Source: Kappaphycus alvarezii (Eukaryota > Rhodophyta > Florideophyceae > Gigartinales > Solieriaceae). From it: a stretch of 64,000 nucleotides of DNA. The notes beneath the pieces were generated by a model. The model saw only the letters and a program-made list of their open reading frames with translations. It did no database searches and was not told the DNA's origin. The position numbers and the translations under genes are program-made. Below are positions 23,464-36,000 of this stretch, piece by piece (within the stretch, counting starts at the first letter, position 1; the number at the start of each line of letters is the position of its first letter). Location: NCBI GenBank assembly GCA_002205965.3, contig NADL03000110.1, positions 124,001 to 188,000 on the forward strand. Reading direction: 5' to 3'.

Positions 23464-23890
23464 CATTGTAGAACCAACGCGTATGGAAGATGTGATCAGT
23501 TGTATCCAAGCCACTGGAGTGCGCAAGATGATTGTATCGATTCAAACGCCGCCGTAGATGAAGTTCCTTGCACAGTATAGAGGTCTCAAAATAGGTATAC
23601 CTGGAACCGGGAGAAAGCCCCTGTTCTCCCACACACTCGAACTCCCCTCGACAAAAAAACCTTCAACAACCATTACAACAGAAAATAAGCTTTTCTCCGC
23701 CAAATTAAACATTCCACAGTGTTTTGGACCCAAAATAACCACGGGTTTGAGGACATCGCAAGACATGATAATCGACAAAGTTCTAGCCAGCATCGTGATA
23801 GGGCAAAAATGGCGCCAGCAGAAAAGGGAGACAATAACTACCCGAGATGAGAGTCATTGCGAGCGACTAAAGTGCTACAGCAGACGTTGA
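23464..23890 (+). other. Unidentified open frame (110 codons)
   Basis: An open plus-strand frame at 23558-23890 starts MKFLAQYRGLKIGIPGTG. Upstream, in-frame sequence near 23480-23540 reads MEDVISCIQATGVRKMIVSI, which loosely resembles a helix-strand of NAD(P)-binding folds but is too short to assign. GC content is higher than the surrounding desert. It may be a remnant of a host gene split from the left flank by the Tc1 insertion. Confidence 0.25.
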
Positions 23891-24539
23891 CGGGCTATTG
23901 AGAGGAGTGAGTGTGAAAGGTGAGTGACTGCTCTAGTAACTAACTCTAAAGGGTGGACTCTACCACCTATGCTCTGTGAGTGGCAGAAAAAACGGTTCTT
24001 GGGTCTGCAGTTGAATATCAACTTCCTAACTATTTGGGACTGGACTTGAAGTTGTCTGCTAACCTGCTTTCAGTCCCATGGAGGAAGGAATTCACTTTGC
24101 TTTTATAGAAATTTTTACCAAACATAAATCTCGATAAAACTTCTAGAAGCACCAGTAAAAGTAGGAAAAGGCTTCATGTGGACGAAAATATTGCAAAAGA
24201 TACATATATACCGTTTTAGTTTTTGACTAGCTAGCGAAGAGCTACCACATTATATAGAGTATGTCCACGACTAGTAATTAATTTGAATTAACAAGTACAA
24301 AAAATCAGCATCTTGAGTTTTCCAGCACTACATCAACATGCATTTAGATGAGCATATAAAAAGAGTACTTACCTTACTGTATGCATCTGTAATAAACGCT
24401 ACGAACTCCGTTGCGTTTGGTCGCAACTACAGCCAATTAGTAATTGTTTAACAGCAAACATTTTGAAAAAGATACTTGAAAGAAACAGTATGAGTCCTTT
24501 GCTCCAAATCTTCACCTCTAGATCAGAACCTAGCACTTC
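23891..24539. other. AT-rich spacer, nothing recognised
   Basis: No gene, repeat or element end was identified in this roughly 650-base stretch. Confidence 0.45.
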
Positions 24540-25020
24540 CCTTAAGACATCATAAGCACCCATTTAATCCCACATGTACCTGTAGATGGCCCAAAAATGC
24601 CCGCCCCTTCCTCCAGAGAATAAAGCTCACCTGAGTCTCTCACAACCGAGTCCATGGCCGAGACCACCTGGTTTAACCACTTCATTCCTTCCCCTCCCAT
24701 ATGAACCGTTTTCGAGGCACTTTTCTTCTCCTGTGGACTCCTTATCTTCCTCTTCTTTCTCCCTGGCCTCTTCTTCGTCCTCCTCCTCTTTGAACTTGTC
24801 CTCTCTTCCCCTTGTTCCACCCCGTAGACTGGCTTGGGGGCCACCCACTCCTCGAAGCAGTCCCCCCTTTGCTATCCTCCTCTCCAGAGTCCCCCGCGCG
24901 ATATATGTGCTTCGATCTCAACCATGTGAAGAGCAACCAAATACGTCAAAAGATTCCTGGTTTAGCGACAGAGATAGTCCTCGATGTCGGTTGGGCCCGA
25001 GGGGAATAAAGGATAGACGG
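24540..25020 (-). other. Low-complexity Lys/Arg/Glu-rich island
   Basis: A purine-rich (minus strand) island. One minus frame at 24844-24542 reads SKRRRTKKRPGRKKRKIRSP, followed by a more ordinary segment KTVHMGGEGMKWLNQVVSAM. Another frame gives an acidic Glu/Lys run. It could be the disordered end of a nuclear host protein, frame-broken like its neighbours, or simply a purine tract. No family assigned. Confidence 0.25.
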
Positions 25021-26629
25021 TGATGGGGCGAGGGTGACGGGTTTTGGCAATGGGGCGAGAAGGAGGTAGTCAGTGCAAGATGGTTGCCAAGAGGGGGTGT
25101 GAATTATCCAGTCTTTGTTGTGGTAGGGACGTAGATATGTCGTAGGCAGTCCTCGATGTGTTTAAGTAGCGCCAAACGGTCCAGATTGACAGGCCCGCAG
25201 AATCTAAAAAGTAGGCGAAAATCCATCCTATACGGGGATTTAGTCAAAAACGCCTTAAAGGGATGATTTATGGCGAAAATCATATGAAAAAAGATCAAGA
25301 AAAAAAATTTTAAGAGGCGGAGAAGATCAAATAAACGGAGAAGACTAAAAATATTACCATAAAAGGAGAAGGTAATCGCTCATAAAAGAGAAACGAAGAA
25401 AAGAAAAGAGTATGAATAAATGTAAAATTCGTGGCGCAAAAGGAAAAGAAGGTGGAGGGAGAATCAAAAGAAAAAGGATTGAAGAAATAACGTGAAGGGA
25501 GGGAAATTTATGCGCGTCAAGATAATACTTCCAATTTCTTGCTTAACACATTGCAAACCAAACAAAAACTGGTTAATTGCATCCGTTGGTTGTATCTGAA
25601 AAAGATGAATTCATATACATCAGTTCCCATCTAAAGCAGCAAGAACAACAAATGACAAAAGTCACAAGCGGTTCACTCAGAACTCACTACCTGAATGACT
25701 TCAACAACATTCCAAGGCTGCGTCCTCTTCCAGCAACCCTCAAGTCTCCTGGAGCAATAAGATTGATGCAACTGATAATCAGGATGTATTGACGCATCGC
25801 CGTGCGGATTTTCAAAAGAGAGTAAGTGATGTAGAGAAATTTGTTGAAGGAACTCAGCTTCTGAGTATTTCCTTCAATGTTGACGTCTTAGGGCCCAAAA
25901 GAAAAAAGTGAAGAGTTATATTGTGGTATTGGTCAGTATGAAGACTTATGGGAGATAGTTGACATACGATTCTTACAAAAAATGCTGCAGGTAGGTTGGA
26001 AGTCGGAAGTATAGAAATTTATCTCGTGAAATATAATGTGGGGAAAGTTTACTGTTCACGAATTGGAACTACAGTACAGTATTGCACGTAGTGTGTTAGT
26101 ATGTTCAAAACGTGGTTACGTGTTTTCGTTTTTCTAAAACAGTTGAATGGCATACAATATAGAACTATCTAGTTTATTTTCGTGTGAGTTGTTATGTACT
26201 GTAGTGATGCGTCTGCACGGCCGTAGCTAACAGTGATTCCCAAGAGAGCTTTGTGGGATGGAAAGTGCTCTAAGTACTTGACCATCTTTCGAACGCACCC
26301 TGGAAAGGCTATGTCTGGGAATATAATTAGAAGCGTCTGCTCCGGTCTGTACATGGACTAAGGACTAGAAAACTCAAGTACGATGTAATAGTTAAACGGC
26401 GAAGAAAATCAAATTTCGTAGAATTTTAGACCAGAGATTAGATATGAACTTTGCGCGATCTATCAATGGATGACTATCCATACTCATAGGTTGGTTAGTA
26501 ATAATTAGATAAGTGACTAATCTAAACCAAGATCTTTACTAAAATGGCATGAACTTCAAGTGACAGCGCATTCAAGTGAAATTCACGAAGATCTTTACGG
26601 ACGTATTCTTCATGATTTCGATGTCGAGA

Positions 26630-26705
26630 GATACATTAGATGCGTCCGGGAAACTATGTTGGAGGAGGATACATTAGATGCGTCTGGGAAACTATGTTGG
26701 AGAGG
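26630..26705 (+). repeat. Tandem duplication, 2 x 38 bp
   Basis: Two adjacent copies of a 38-base unit beginning gatacattagatgcgtc differ at one C/T in the middle and slightly at the end. Confidence 0.85.
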
Positions 26706-28146
26706 AAAGCCGAGTACTAAACGGCGAAGCTACAGAAGAAGAGCTTTAGAATCGAGGTATTTTTAAGCAAGAGAGATCAGAATAATTGAAAAACGATCTT
26801 CCTTTTTCCGAGGTGACAATAAGAATCGGCGACTTCAATTAAAATTTGGAGCAAAGGTTTATCAGAAAAGCCAAAAGCGTACTATGCAATGTGATTGCGG
26901 ACATTTCATGTAGAAGTAACAAAGAAAAATGGAAGATGATGTCAATCTACTGAAATAAAGTCGCTGAATTTGGTGCTGTGAGAATTTTCTAATAGACTGT
27001 CTGTTAGAAAAACTAAAGTGTTTTGCCAATCTTGTGTTTTATCAGAATAGTAAGAAATTTATGGATGCATATGGAATCGGGAAGTGTTTGTCTCAGAAAA
27101 ATATGTCGTGCTATTTACTCTGCTCAGCCATGAAGTTTTTAAACAAATAGACACAATCGCACAGTAGAGGAATCACAAAGAAAGCCCTTCAGGTAGAATA
27201 TGGGCCATTATGCACAATAAATCTGCTCTTTTCACATCTCTTTTTTCTCTGTGATTCTGAGATATCCGTACAATAATACAGATACAGCCATCAAAATCAG
27301 AGAATTCCTAAAAGTTTATGATGAAAGGGAGGAGAAGCGATCCGAAACAAAGTCGGAGCTAAGAACATTCAAAGAGGATTAAGACCGAAGCAGATTGTTA
27401 ATTAAATGATGGAGAGTGTCACAATTTTAACATATCTACAATAAGATGAACCTTTTTGTTCTTGCTTCGAGCACTTATATTCAAATCACGTATCGAATAT
27501 GGGTTCATCGCGGCTGTTACTGAAATTTTTGAGTATTACAAAAAGAAACGGCATTTGGACTAGCTAGATCGAGGTTAACTGCAGGCTCTGCAGGCTCTTC
27601 AGCTCTAAATTTCTCCTTTGCTCATGCCAAACAGTGCATCAAAGTCCATGAGGATGTGTTCCTAATGTATTGGAAATTAGAAAACAGATCATTGCTGAAG
27701 AAAGCTCTAGATTAGAGATGGCGGAAAAAATGTTCAGATAATAATGGACCAGGTCATCATCATTTACCAAAAATAAGCTACAGCGAATAGTAACTGTGTT
27801 AAGCATCACATTTGGGCATCGCGAAACTAAAATTCAACTTGTTAAATGTGTCAAATAACTTAAATAAGCTATTCAAAGCAATGAGATATGCACTTATGGG
27901 GATACTGATGCAGAACAGTCGGAGGGAGACAGGTTAAGCGAAGCCAATAAGTGCATTACTAATGAACTGAGAGAATAATACTTCGCAAAATAGATCATGA
28001 CACCCTTAATATCACCAATGGATATGCGAGAGGGATTTTGAAATTAAATTGACATTTTCTAGTCAGTTCCGTATTTTTTCAAGTCAGCAAAAGGTACTAG
28101 TAAGGACATTAAATTGTTGTGTTCGGAAAGGACTACATGTGGACTT

Positions 28147-28224
28147 TTATTGTCAAATATGTTCGCAGAGTTAGATTAGTACAGATTATTGTCAAATATG
28201 TTCGCAGAGTTAGATTAGTACAGA
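28147..28224 (+). repeat. Tandem duplication, 2 x 39 bp, identical
   Basis: Two adjacent identical copies of a 39-base unit beginning ttattgtcaaatatgttcgc. Identity inside otherwise decayed DNA implies a recent duplication. Confidence 0.9.
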
Positions 28225-28669
28225 GAAATCTGTAAGAGTGTTAACCGACTGCTCAAGTGCTGTCCTGTCTATATGTAATGAAAGTGAAAGTGTCCTCACA
28301 ACTGCGGTTGAAATTGAAAAGATAAATTTGATAAGGACTATCTCTTATTCCTTTTTTAATAGAAACAACCATAGATCTTTTATTTGGATTGGTAGTTTTT
28401 GGCAAAATGAGTATTTCAAATAATTGTTTCGGGAGGTTTTTCCCATCACGCAATACCGCGCGTAATTACTTCGTTATGCTGCTACGCGAAGTTTTGATAA
28501 ATTTCTGTTTTTGACCTGGACTTGAGAGTCTATAAAGGAACGTGGTATATTATATGCCTACCTTAATCAGCTATCGGAGATTTTTCTTCATAATTATACC
28601 TTTTCTCTGCACTGTTTACGTCGAGTATCGTTCGAATGGATTGCAGATGATCCGAAGCACATTAGAAGT

Positions 28670-29116
28670 GTGTACGATGATTCTTTGAAGCAAACGCAGA
28701 CGTCTGATATACACAGTTTTATGTTGTGTTACAATGTAAGCGGAGTGTTGCATCGAACAGCATTTGCAGATAAAGCACTGATTCTGCCATGTCAAATGAC
28801 AGGACTCACTCCAAAGTCGTACTGGAATCATTTGAAGGGAGTGGGCGATAGTTCATTTCGTCTGGTGAAGACCATTTCTCTTGGAAATATTGGCAAGAAC
28901 ACCGTGGTTTCAATTATTAACAGGCATCTCTCCATACAGATAAGTAACGCTGTTGCCTTTTCCAGACTCTATATCGCTAGACACACGAAAATTATGCTAC
29001 ATAGACATGGAATTTTGGACGGTATAAGTCGGATATACTCCAATTTCAGGAACAGGGTCTCGAAAAGTGAACAATTTGACTATTTTGTAAGTTTTTTTTG
29101 TTATAATTTCTGGTGA
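28670..29116 (+). other. Unidentified open frame (148 codons) in desert
   Basis: The longest open frame in this AT-rich stretch. Composition looks ordinary (LTPKSYWNHLKGVGDSSFRL near 28810) but no family was recognised. It may be a fragment of an old element's coding region or chance. Confidence 0.2.
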
Positions 29117-29639
29117 GTAGGTTGACAGAAGAAAGAAGGGTGTTATAGAGAAAAAAGGTATGCAATGCAACAGTGTGACACTAAATTTCAGTAGGAATGC
29201 GAATAACAAGTACAACATGGGAATGCTAAACGTTTGAAAAAGCGAGTCAAACTTATAAAATTGTCTGGCCAGACGACCTTCTAGTTGTTTTGTCCGCAGA
29301 CGTTGCCCAGCATGAAAGAAAAAAACCAAGGATAATGATAAAAAGGCACGAGACAATTTCATTGAAGTTTGAAATGAAGAAAGGCCATTCATTCTTCCCG
29401 GTATGTTTTCTGGCTCAGAAAATCCAATCTGTAGCGTGCAGAGCCTTTAATGGAGGATTTATACATGCTTGAAAGGGTTTTGCGGAATTCAAAACGGCTT
29501 GTATAAAGGCGAGCAGTTGTACTGTTGGGAATTGTTGACTGTCTGCGACGTTTTCACTGCATACCAAAGCGCCACTCTGCATAAAAACTGAAATTACACT
29601 TTTGAATTCGGCCTTCACTTTCAATCCTTACTGTCATAA
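29117..29639. other. AT-rich spacer, nothing recognised
   Basis: Only short open frames without recognisable motifs. Confidence 0.4.
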
Positions 29640-30090
29640 CTCCACTCCTCGCTAAATACCATCTCCAATCCAATCTGTCCATCGGAATCCTTCTACCTCC
29701 CTTTCATCCACTTCCTAATTCTTCCAGCCCCTTCTACTATCTCCCGCCTACACATCTTCTCTCACTCGCGACCTCTAATTCTAGACTCATTTAATCTCCC
29801 ACCTAACCATCCCTCATCTCTCAATCCTTATATCTCAACTATCTAAACTAATCCACCTATATTCTCTTTCTGTGTGTACTCACTCTCCCCCTCCATTCGT
29901 TCTTCTACATCCTCCTCTGCCTCTAGCTCTGTATACTAAATTAATTATCCCCATACCGCATTTTTCATATCGCACATATTCTTATCTCCCTCTCGAACAA
30001 AAATACATACCAATACATCCCCACTCCTCCCTTCTATACGTTTCCGAACTAGATCATCACCTCCACACCTATATGCAAGGAGACAACTAA
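29640..30090 (+). other. Strand-asymmetric pyrimidine-rich tract (~450 bp)
   Basis: The plus strand is dominated by C, T and A with very few G over about 450 bases, sharply different from both flanks. No short repeat unit is obvious. An open frame at 29872-30090 within it is a by-product of the composition. Confidence 0.7.
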
Positions 30091-33000
30091 ACGGCTTGCC
30101 AAGACTTACTTTCCTCGTCCATAACTTCAAAAATCATACATCACAAATTTATATATTACTTTTCTTTGATTAATGGGACGCATTGTGTCGACATAGGCTT
30201 TTAAAATTGAGAAAAGGATATTGTGGAGATGTTAAGGGCGTTAAAAACTTTTGTATTATGAGAAATAATTCTATATGAAATTTCTGATGGAACGTGATAT
30301 GTTCTGTTTGATGGTCTCCGAGAGCGATACTGGAAAGGTGTATTATTCACATCTAAAACGCGTCAATTAATCTTTGAAGCGACAAAACTACGGCTAATTG
30401 ATAAAAAAGGTTTTCCCAGTGTTAATTTTGTAAATTTGCAAGTTAATCTTTGCTTACAGCTTTAAAATGCTCAAAAATTTTGTAGATTTACCTGCAGAAT
30501 ATATATTCTAATTCCAAAAAAATCATCTTATATGGTTTTTGTGCGTTTTGTGATATTTCAAGTTTATGCCTCCAGCGTTTTGCTCAAATGCTCGAAAATA
30601 TTTCAAATTTCCCCTATGAGTATACTGACGATTCTAAAACTGATTTATATATTTTTTATTGACCTGTTGTGACATTTGAACCAATATTACAAAGATAATC
30701 AAGCTCGACTTTCCACAAATCCCTAAAATTTTATGGGGATGTCGAATCCACAGATCTTTATATTATTTGAATTCTCGGGACAAACAGACTCGAAAAACTT
30801 CAGTTTCATGACTGAATTCGTTCGAAGTTGGGAGGAATAGATCAGGAAATGTCCATATAGTGGCAGTATACAAGTAAGAGCACAAGAATTACAACACAAT
30901 TTTTTCCTGGTCTGTACAAACTCATCGCCAAGGGATTCTGTCAGGAGATTCTGTATGGAGACTGTTTCCTTAAAATGTATGTACCAAGAGTTCATCTCGA
31001 CTCCTAGGAGATATGTGTTTGTCTAAATTCATATATCTATTCTTGGATGTTCACACTCAGACGCATATGCGGCGGCAATAGGCGTTGCTTGTAATGTGTC
31101 TGTTAGTTCGTTGGTAACCTTCGGAAATGTTCGTTCAGTTCTAATACAAATCCACACTATGATTGCTTTTATGTTCAACGCTGCGTACTGTATGTTTTAT
31201 CCTAGCCCCTTTATTTTGAGGGACCTTGAGTGTCAATGCGAATAGATATCAGTAAGGTCCCCTGTACATAAAAAAAGTCGGATGACATTTATCATAACTT
31301 TCATAAGGAGCTGAAATTATGGCTCGTTAAGTGTTTTTAAAGAAGCGGCAGACTCATGGCTGATGGGTGTGAAAGAATATTCCTGTTGAAAGGAATATTC
31401 TTTCAACAGGAATATTCTTTCAACAGGAAAACACCACACAAAATTTCGTTTTCAACTGTGAAGATAATTTTTTTGTATAAGAATGATATTATTTCAGCTA
31501 ATTCCTATGAATTTGTGTGCATACAGTGCGGAAGGACTCGAGAAATGAGTTCAAAGGGGTGAAACTCACGTTTAGGGAACTACGCCTGGAACCATTCGGA
31601 AAAAAAAGTCTCCAAAGAGGATTTTAGATCTTCATGGCTGACTACCTCGTACGCTATTTCATGTCGAACTCTTTTTTATCAGCAAGTGCCCGTGATTTAA
31701 TAATCAGACATAGAGATTTATGAATACCTTGAAGGTCTGCAGCAAGTGAGGACAATTATAACAGAAAATTATGATACGGAATACGCACGTATTGATGTAG
31801 AAAGTAAGGCCATATGTAGTACATATATCTTGATAATGTTACTCAGTTATTGAAGCGGCCTATAAAAGCACCAAACAGTTGAATATATCAATTCAGCTGA
31901 AATTAGGATTAGTCCCATTTCATTGATGATGTCTTTCTTTGTCATTATGTTCATGTATAACTGTATCTCAACAGGATTTTCGTATTTTAACTATATCAAT
32001 TCTGACTGAGGCTTCAAGGGACTCGCCAAAATCATTTGATCAGGCCCGATCGTAGTTAAAAGTTTGCAGTTATGTTCTCAGAATTCTCTCAAATTTGTTT
32101 TTGAGATTAGACAACTGTAGTAAGTGCGCTGATGTATATCTCTAGTATTCACTTTTACAAGTGTTCTTTGGCGAAAAGATGGTCAGGTATCTTTTACAGT
32201 CTTCCATTGCTGAATTTTCAGCTTGGTATTTTTATAGGGTAATCGTCTATAATGAGAGCTTTACTGGTTTGGAACATATAAGAGATAACTTCAGGTATTG
32301 AATAAAAGGTAGAGAAACATAGGCATTAAAATTTTTTCTGTTGATATTTTTGGTCTTATCAATATCATTCTATGTTCACACTGCAGTGAATACAGACATG
32401 AGTTTACTGAAGTGTTTCTAAATTTACATACGGGTTTTAGAGCATCAAAATTACTTGGAATGAATTCAATGTCTCATTATTGATAGCTATGAGTAAGGGA
32501 ACAATTGATTCTGAGAAAATCCAGCTCACCCATCTTACACGTCCATTATTTCATCATGTTATCGCCTCAGAGAATCATCTGTGACAACCTCCACGTCATA
32601 AAATGATGACTAAGTAATTTAAAAACTATCATAAGGTAGTTAAAAGCGTGAAATAGCAGGCTATTTTACCGAAAAATGATACAAAGTCAATTTGATCAAA
32701 AAACTTACCAAATGTTTGAGCATATCATTGCTTGACTAGAAGCGATGGATAGAGAAGTCTCAGAGGAGCTTCTACTAGAATGTTTTATATATTCTTTTGA
32801 TTACAAGGGGGTATCAATATTTGGACTCTTGATCGCATCTCCGGAGTGAGAGAAGGGTGGAAAAACTGATAGCATGTTTTGTGGCGTTAATTCGGAACAA
32901 AATCGAGAAATTTTGTACTTACTGCAATTGAGGTCAACTTGGCAGCAATAACTTTTAAATCTGTCTATGTAGAGATTATGGGGTCTAATTCTGGTTCTGA

Positions 33001-36000
33001 GAAGAAAAGGTATCGAAACAGAAGATAATGCTCTATCTAGTTGTAATAAGGTCAGATATTTGAGATAAGATTGTTCTGAAAATATCAAAGTAGAGCTGCA
33101 TTCAAGAAATGAGAACGAAGCGACGATAGTTATGAGTATATATTAATTGGCTAGATGGTTTTAAGTAGGCTTCTTGTTTTGCGAAGTTCTTTAATTTTGC
33201 GAATGTATGACAGCACTTATATTGACTCACTCGAAGATTACATCGTAAAGCGATATGGACGATCTAGGGCCATATAGACCGATTGAAATTTTAGTGAGTC
33301 ATAAAACCTATAAGAAACGATTTAGTTTTGATTAGAGCCTTGAGAACACCCAAAGCACTCATCAGAGGTGCTTTTCTGTTACAAAATCACCTTATCAAGA
33401 ACAACAATAATCACCGATCCAGAATATTTCAGTGCTTTTACTACTTTAGCAACTTTACTTATGATAGTTGATAAGAGCAATCCCTATACCAATTATAAGA
33501 TCCCAAGAGAGAATTATCGTCGATTTTCTAAAATGCAGCGCAGCCAGGCTGAATCACAGAAAACTGGGAAATAGTCCCCAACCGACCTCTGGATGGGGCT
33601 TACGCGTGAAAAATTTTTAAAATAAAAGCTCTCTTTTCTCTCCTTAATATGTACTACCCACTATTTTAGAAGTAATAGAAAGGGCCATTATTTCTGATCA
33701 AATGAAATCTTCAATAGCAGCAGTAATCTGTGTCATCACAAAAATTTTTGTCATAAAATGTAGTAAAATATTTTAACGAGATAAATACCCAGTTGGGTCA
33801 GTATGATAGGCTAATTCATGAAAAAGAATCTTCAAAGGGGCAAGATAGCATCGTGAGATCCTCAATCTACAGTTTAACCTGTTCAAAGACCGCTTGAATA
33901 GCTAATTTGAATATTGTGAGTCAGTTTTTCCCAAATTATCAAAAAGAGTGGTTGTATGATCTTGTTTACTTACCAGTTAAAAGGTTTTTGGACTGTTTTT
34001 GGAGTCATCATTTTGGTGGCTCGGTGAACCCGAAAAGCCAAGGTGCGACTTTGCCCATTCGATTGGCACAAAAAACACGCTCCATCTGTGCTCAAATGCC
34101 AACAGATTTGGGCAGTTTGAAGGGGGCCCTGGTGGTTCCTTCGGGTTAGTTAAACACATTTTTCGTTAATGACAATAAAAAATTACTTTATTTTCCAATA
34201 CAACCAGTGGGTATTCATTTGGACTATATTTCAAACCTTTTCAAAGCAAAAAATATATTTTATCGCTTAATATTTCCAAATGTTTTTAATATATAGTAGT
34301 AAAGCTTAGAATATCTTCTAATTATATAAGGGACTGAATGTATGGGAACAAGGACTTCATGGATGACCGAAACGAGAGTTATGGATAAGTATAGATATCA
34401 AACACGGACTCAGTATGTCACGTGGTTCTTGAAATGATTAGAATTACTGAAGTGAGGGATGGAGAAGACATTAATTGTAATCGTGTGGTGAATTTAGAAG
34501 AAAGTAAATACAGCTCTACTGAGACGGTCCAATCGTTATGTATGTACTTTCAGCGTCGGGTAGATATTATTCTACACTTGTCCATTGATAAGACACAGAT
34601 CCTATTTGAAACTAAAATCCTCCCCGAACCTGTATCAATTTGTATATTAGCTCAGTCTTTGCATATGTAAGCTTCAATTGTGCTCTTTCCGAATGAAGTA
34701 AATGGAATCTCAGTTTATTTGTACGGAACTGCTTCATGTTTTCAGTAGAGTAGGAGTAGCGAGTGATTGAAGCTTCTATCTATTGTCTTATAAGATTTCA
34801 TTTATATTGACCACTCTTTGAAAGAGGTACAAGTTTCCACTAACTTTCGGAAAACAAAGCGACAAGGTTAATATTTCCGTTCCTTTGATTTTCCCTCCTA
34901 TATCTGTCAGCAGAAATTAAATTAATTCTAATGGTGTACCTTCACTTTCGTTTATAGGATTATCCTGCTCTTATTTCTCATTCAGACAGCGCGGTTACTT
35001 CTTTAGAATATCTTCTTTATATTCTACGAAACATATTTATTACCTTTTCTATTTCTTAAAATTTTCGTTTATATCACAGAATGATCACTACTAGCATTAT
35101 CTTTCTACTTGTTTCCCTGTTTTTCGGAGCAAATCGTGTAAAAATGTTGAAAATTCTTTCAAAATTTGGTAGCACCGGCAAGAAAAGTACAAAACTCGAC
35201 ATAATTTCTTTTGAGATTTTTCCTCTCGGGTTTCAGAGCGTTTGCTATGTGCATCTCCCAATAGATAGCTGAATGACGGACGCGAGGTACTTAGCAACTG
35301 CTTACTGTACACTTGCAACAAATTTCAAAATAGTTTCTCTCAAATAGAGATATAAACTGTTTCTAAGTCATAAAACGGAGGTGAAATTTATAAGTGGGTG
35401 CTCGAGTAGAATATTTTTGTGTCACCGCATATAGATTCCTCAGATGTCACCCTTTTCGTGATCAGGAAGGAGATTGAGGATTCTTCATCCATTTATCGTT
35501 CAATCAAGTAATGTGAAGGATAAAGGCATCGAAGAATCGTGCATAAAGCAGTAGCTACTGAAAAGGGGGTTTGAAGCAGTGAGTCCAGAGAGAGATTTGA
35601 AAAAAGGTTGGACTTCGAGTAAAGCTTCATGATACGCAAAATGGGAAAGAATCTATTCGATGGACTTGCGACTGCTACTCCAAAATTTCGGTGTCTGTAT
35701 TGGAACGAAATTTTCAAATAAATTAGATATTCGCCATCTACTAAAACTTTTTACATGAATTAGGGATTTTTGACGAAGACTCCAGATTGGTTGCGAGGTT
35801 GGAAAGACAAATGGACTCTTCTTGAATATTTTGACTAAAATATCTCTTTCCACTTCTGGGGCGGCCTCGGTGATATTTCTGTAGTAGCAATTGGTATATT
35901 ACCTGAAAAATGCGTACGGTAGGTTTTTTCACTTATAGATTGATTTATTTTCAGAGTTTAGGAAAAAATGAATACGAGATTTAAATACTATAGAACCAAA

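Larger units (their letters stand above)
25021..28630. other. AT-rich desert with small tandem duplications
   Basis: No gene was recognised over about 3.6 kb. 25,290-25,510 is purine-rich on the plus strand (GAAAA/GGAGAA runs). Two short tandem duplications are listed separately. A 68-codon frame at 26560-26766 spans one of them but resembles nothing known. Confidence 0.45.

Noticed and set aside
23464-23640. NAD(P)-binding (NmrA-like) enzyme fragment
   Set aside because: The resemblance covers only about 20 residues, too short to claim.
24586-25023. 145-codon Ser/Pro-rich plus-strand frame
   Set aside because: The pyrimidine-rich strand of a purine tract; poly-Ser runs arise from TCC/TCT repeats. 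Not supported as a gene.
26560-26766. 68-codon frame spanning a tandem duplication as a gene
   Set aside because: The unit length (38) is not a multiple of three, no family matches, and the surroundings are non-coding.
31371-31428. Hairpin as a bacterial-type terminator
   Set aside because: The context is eukaryotic, there is no adjacent gene, and the stem is AT-rich without a U-tract.
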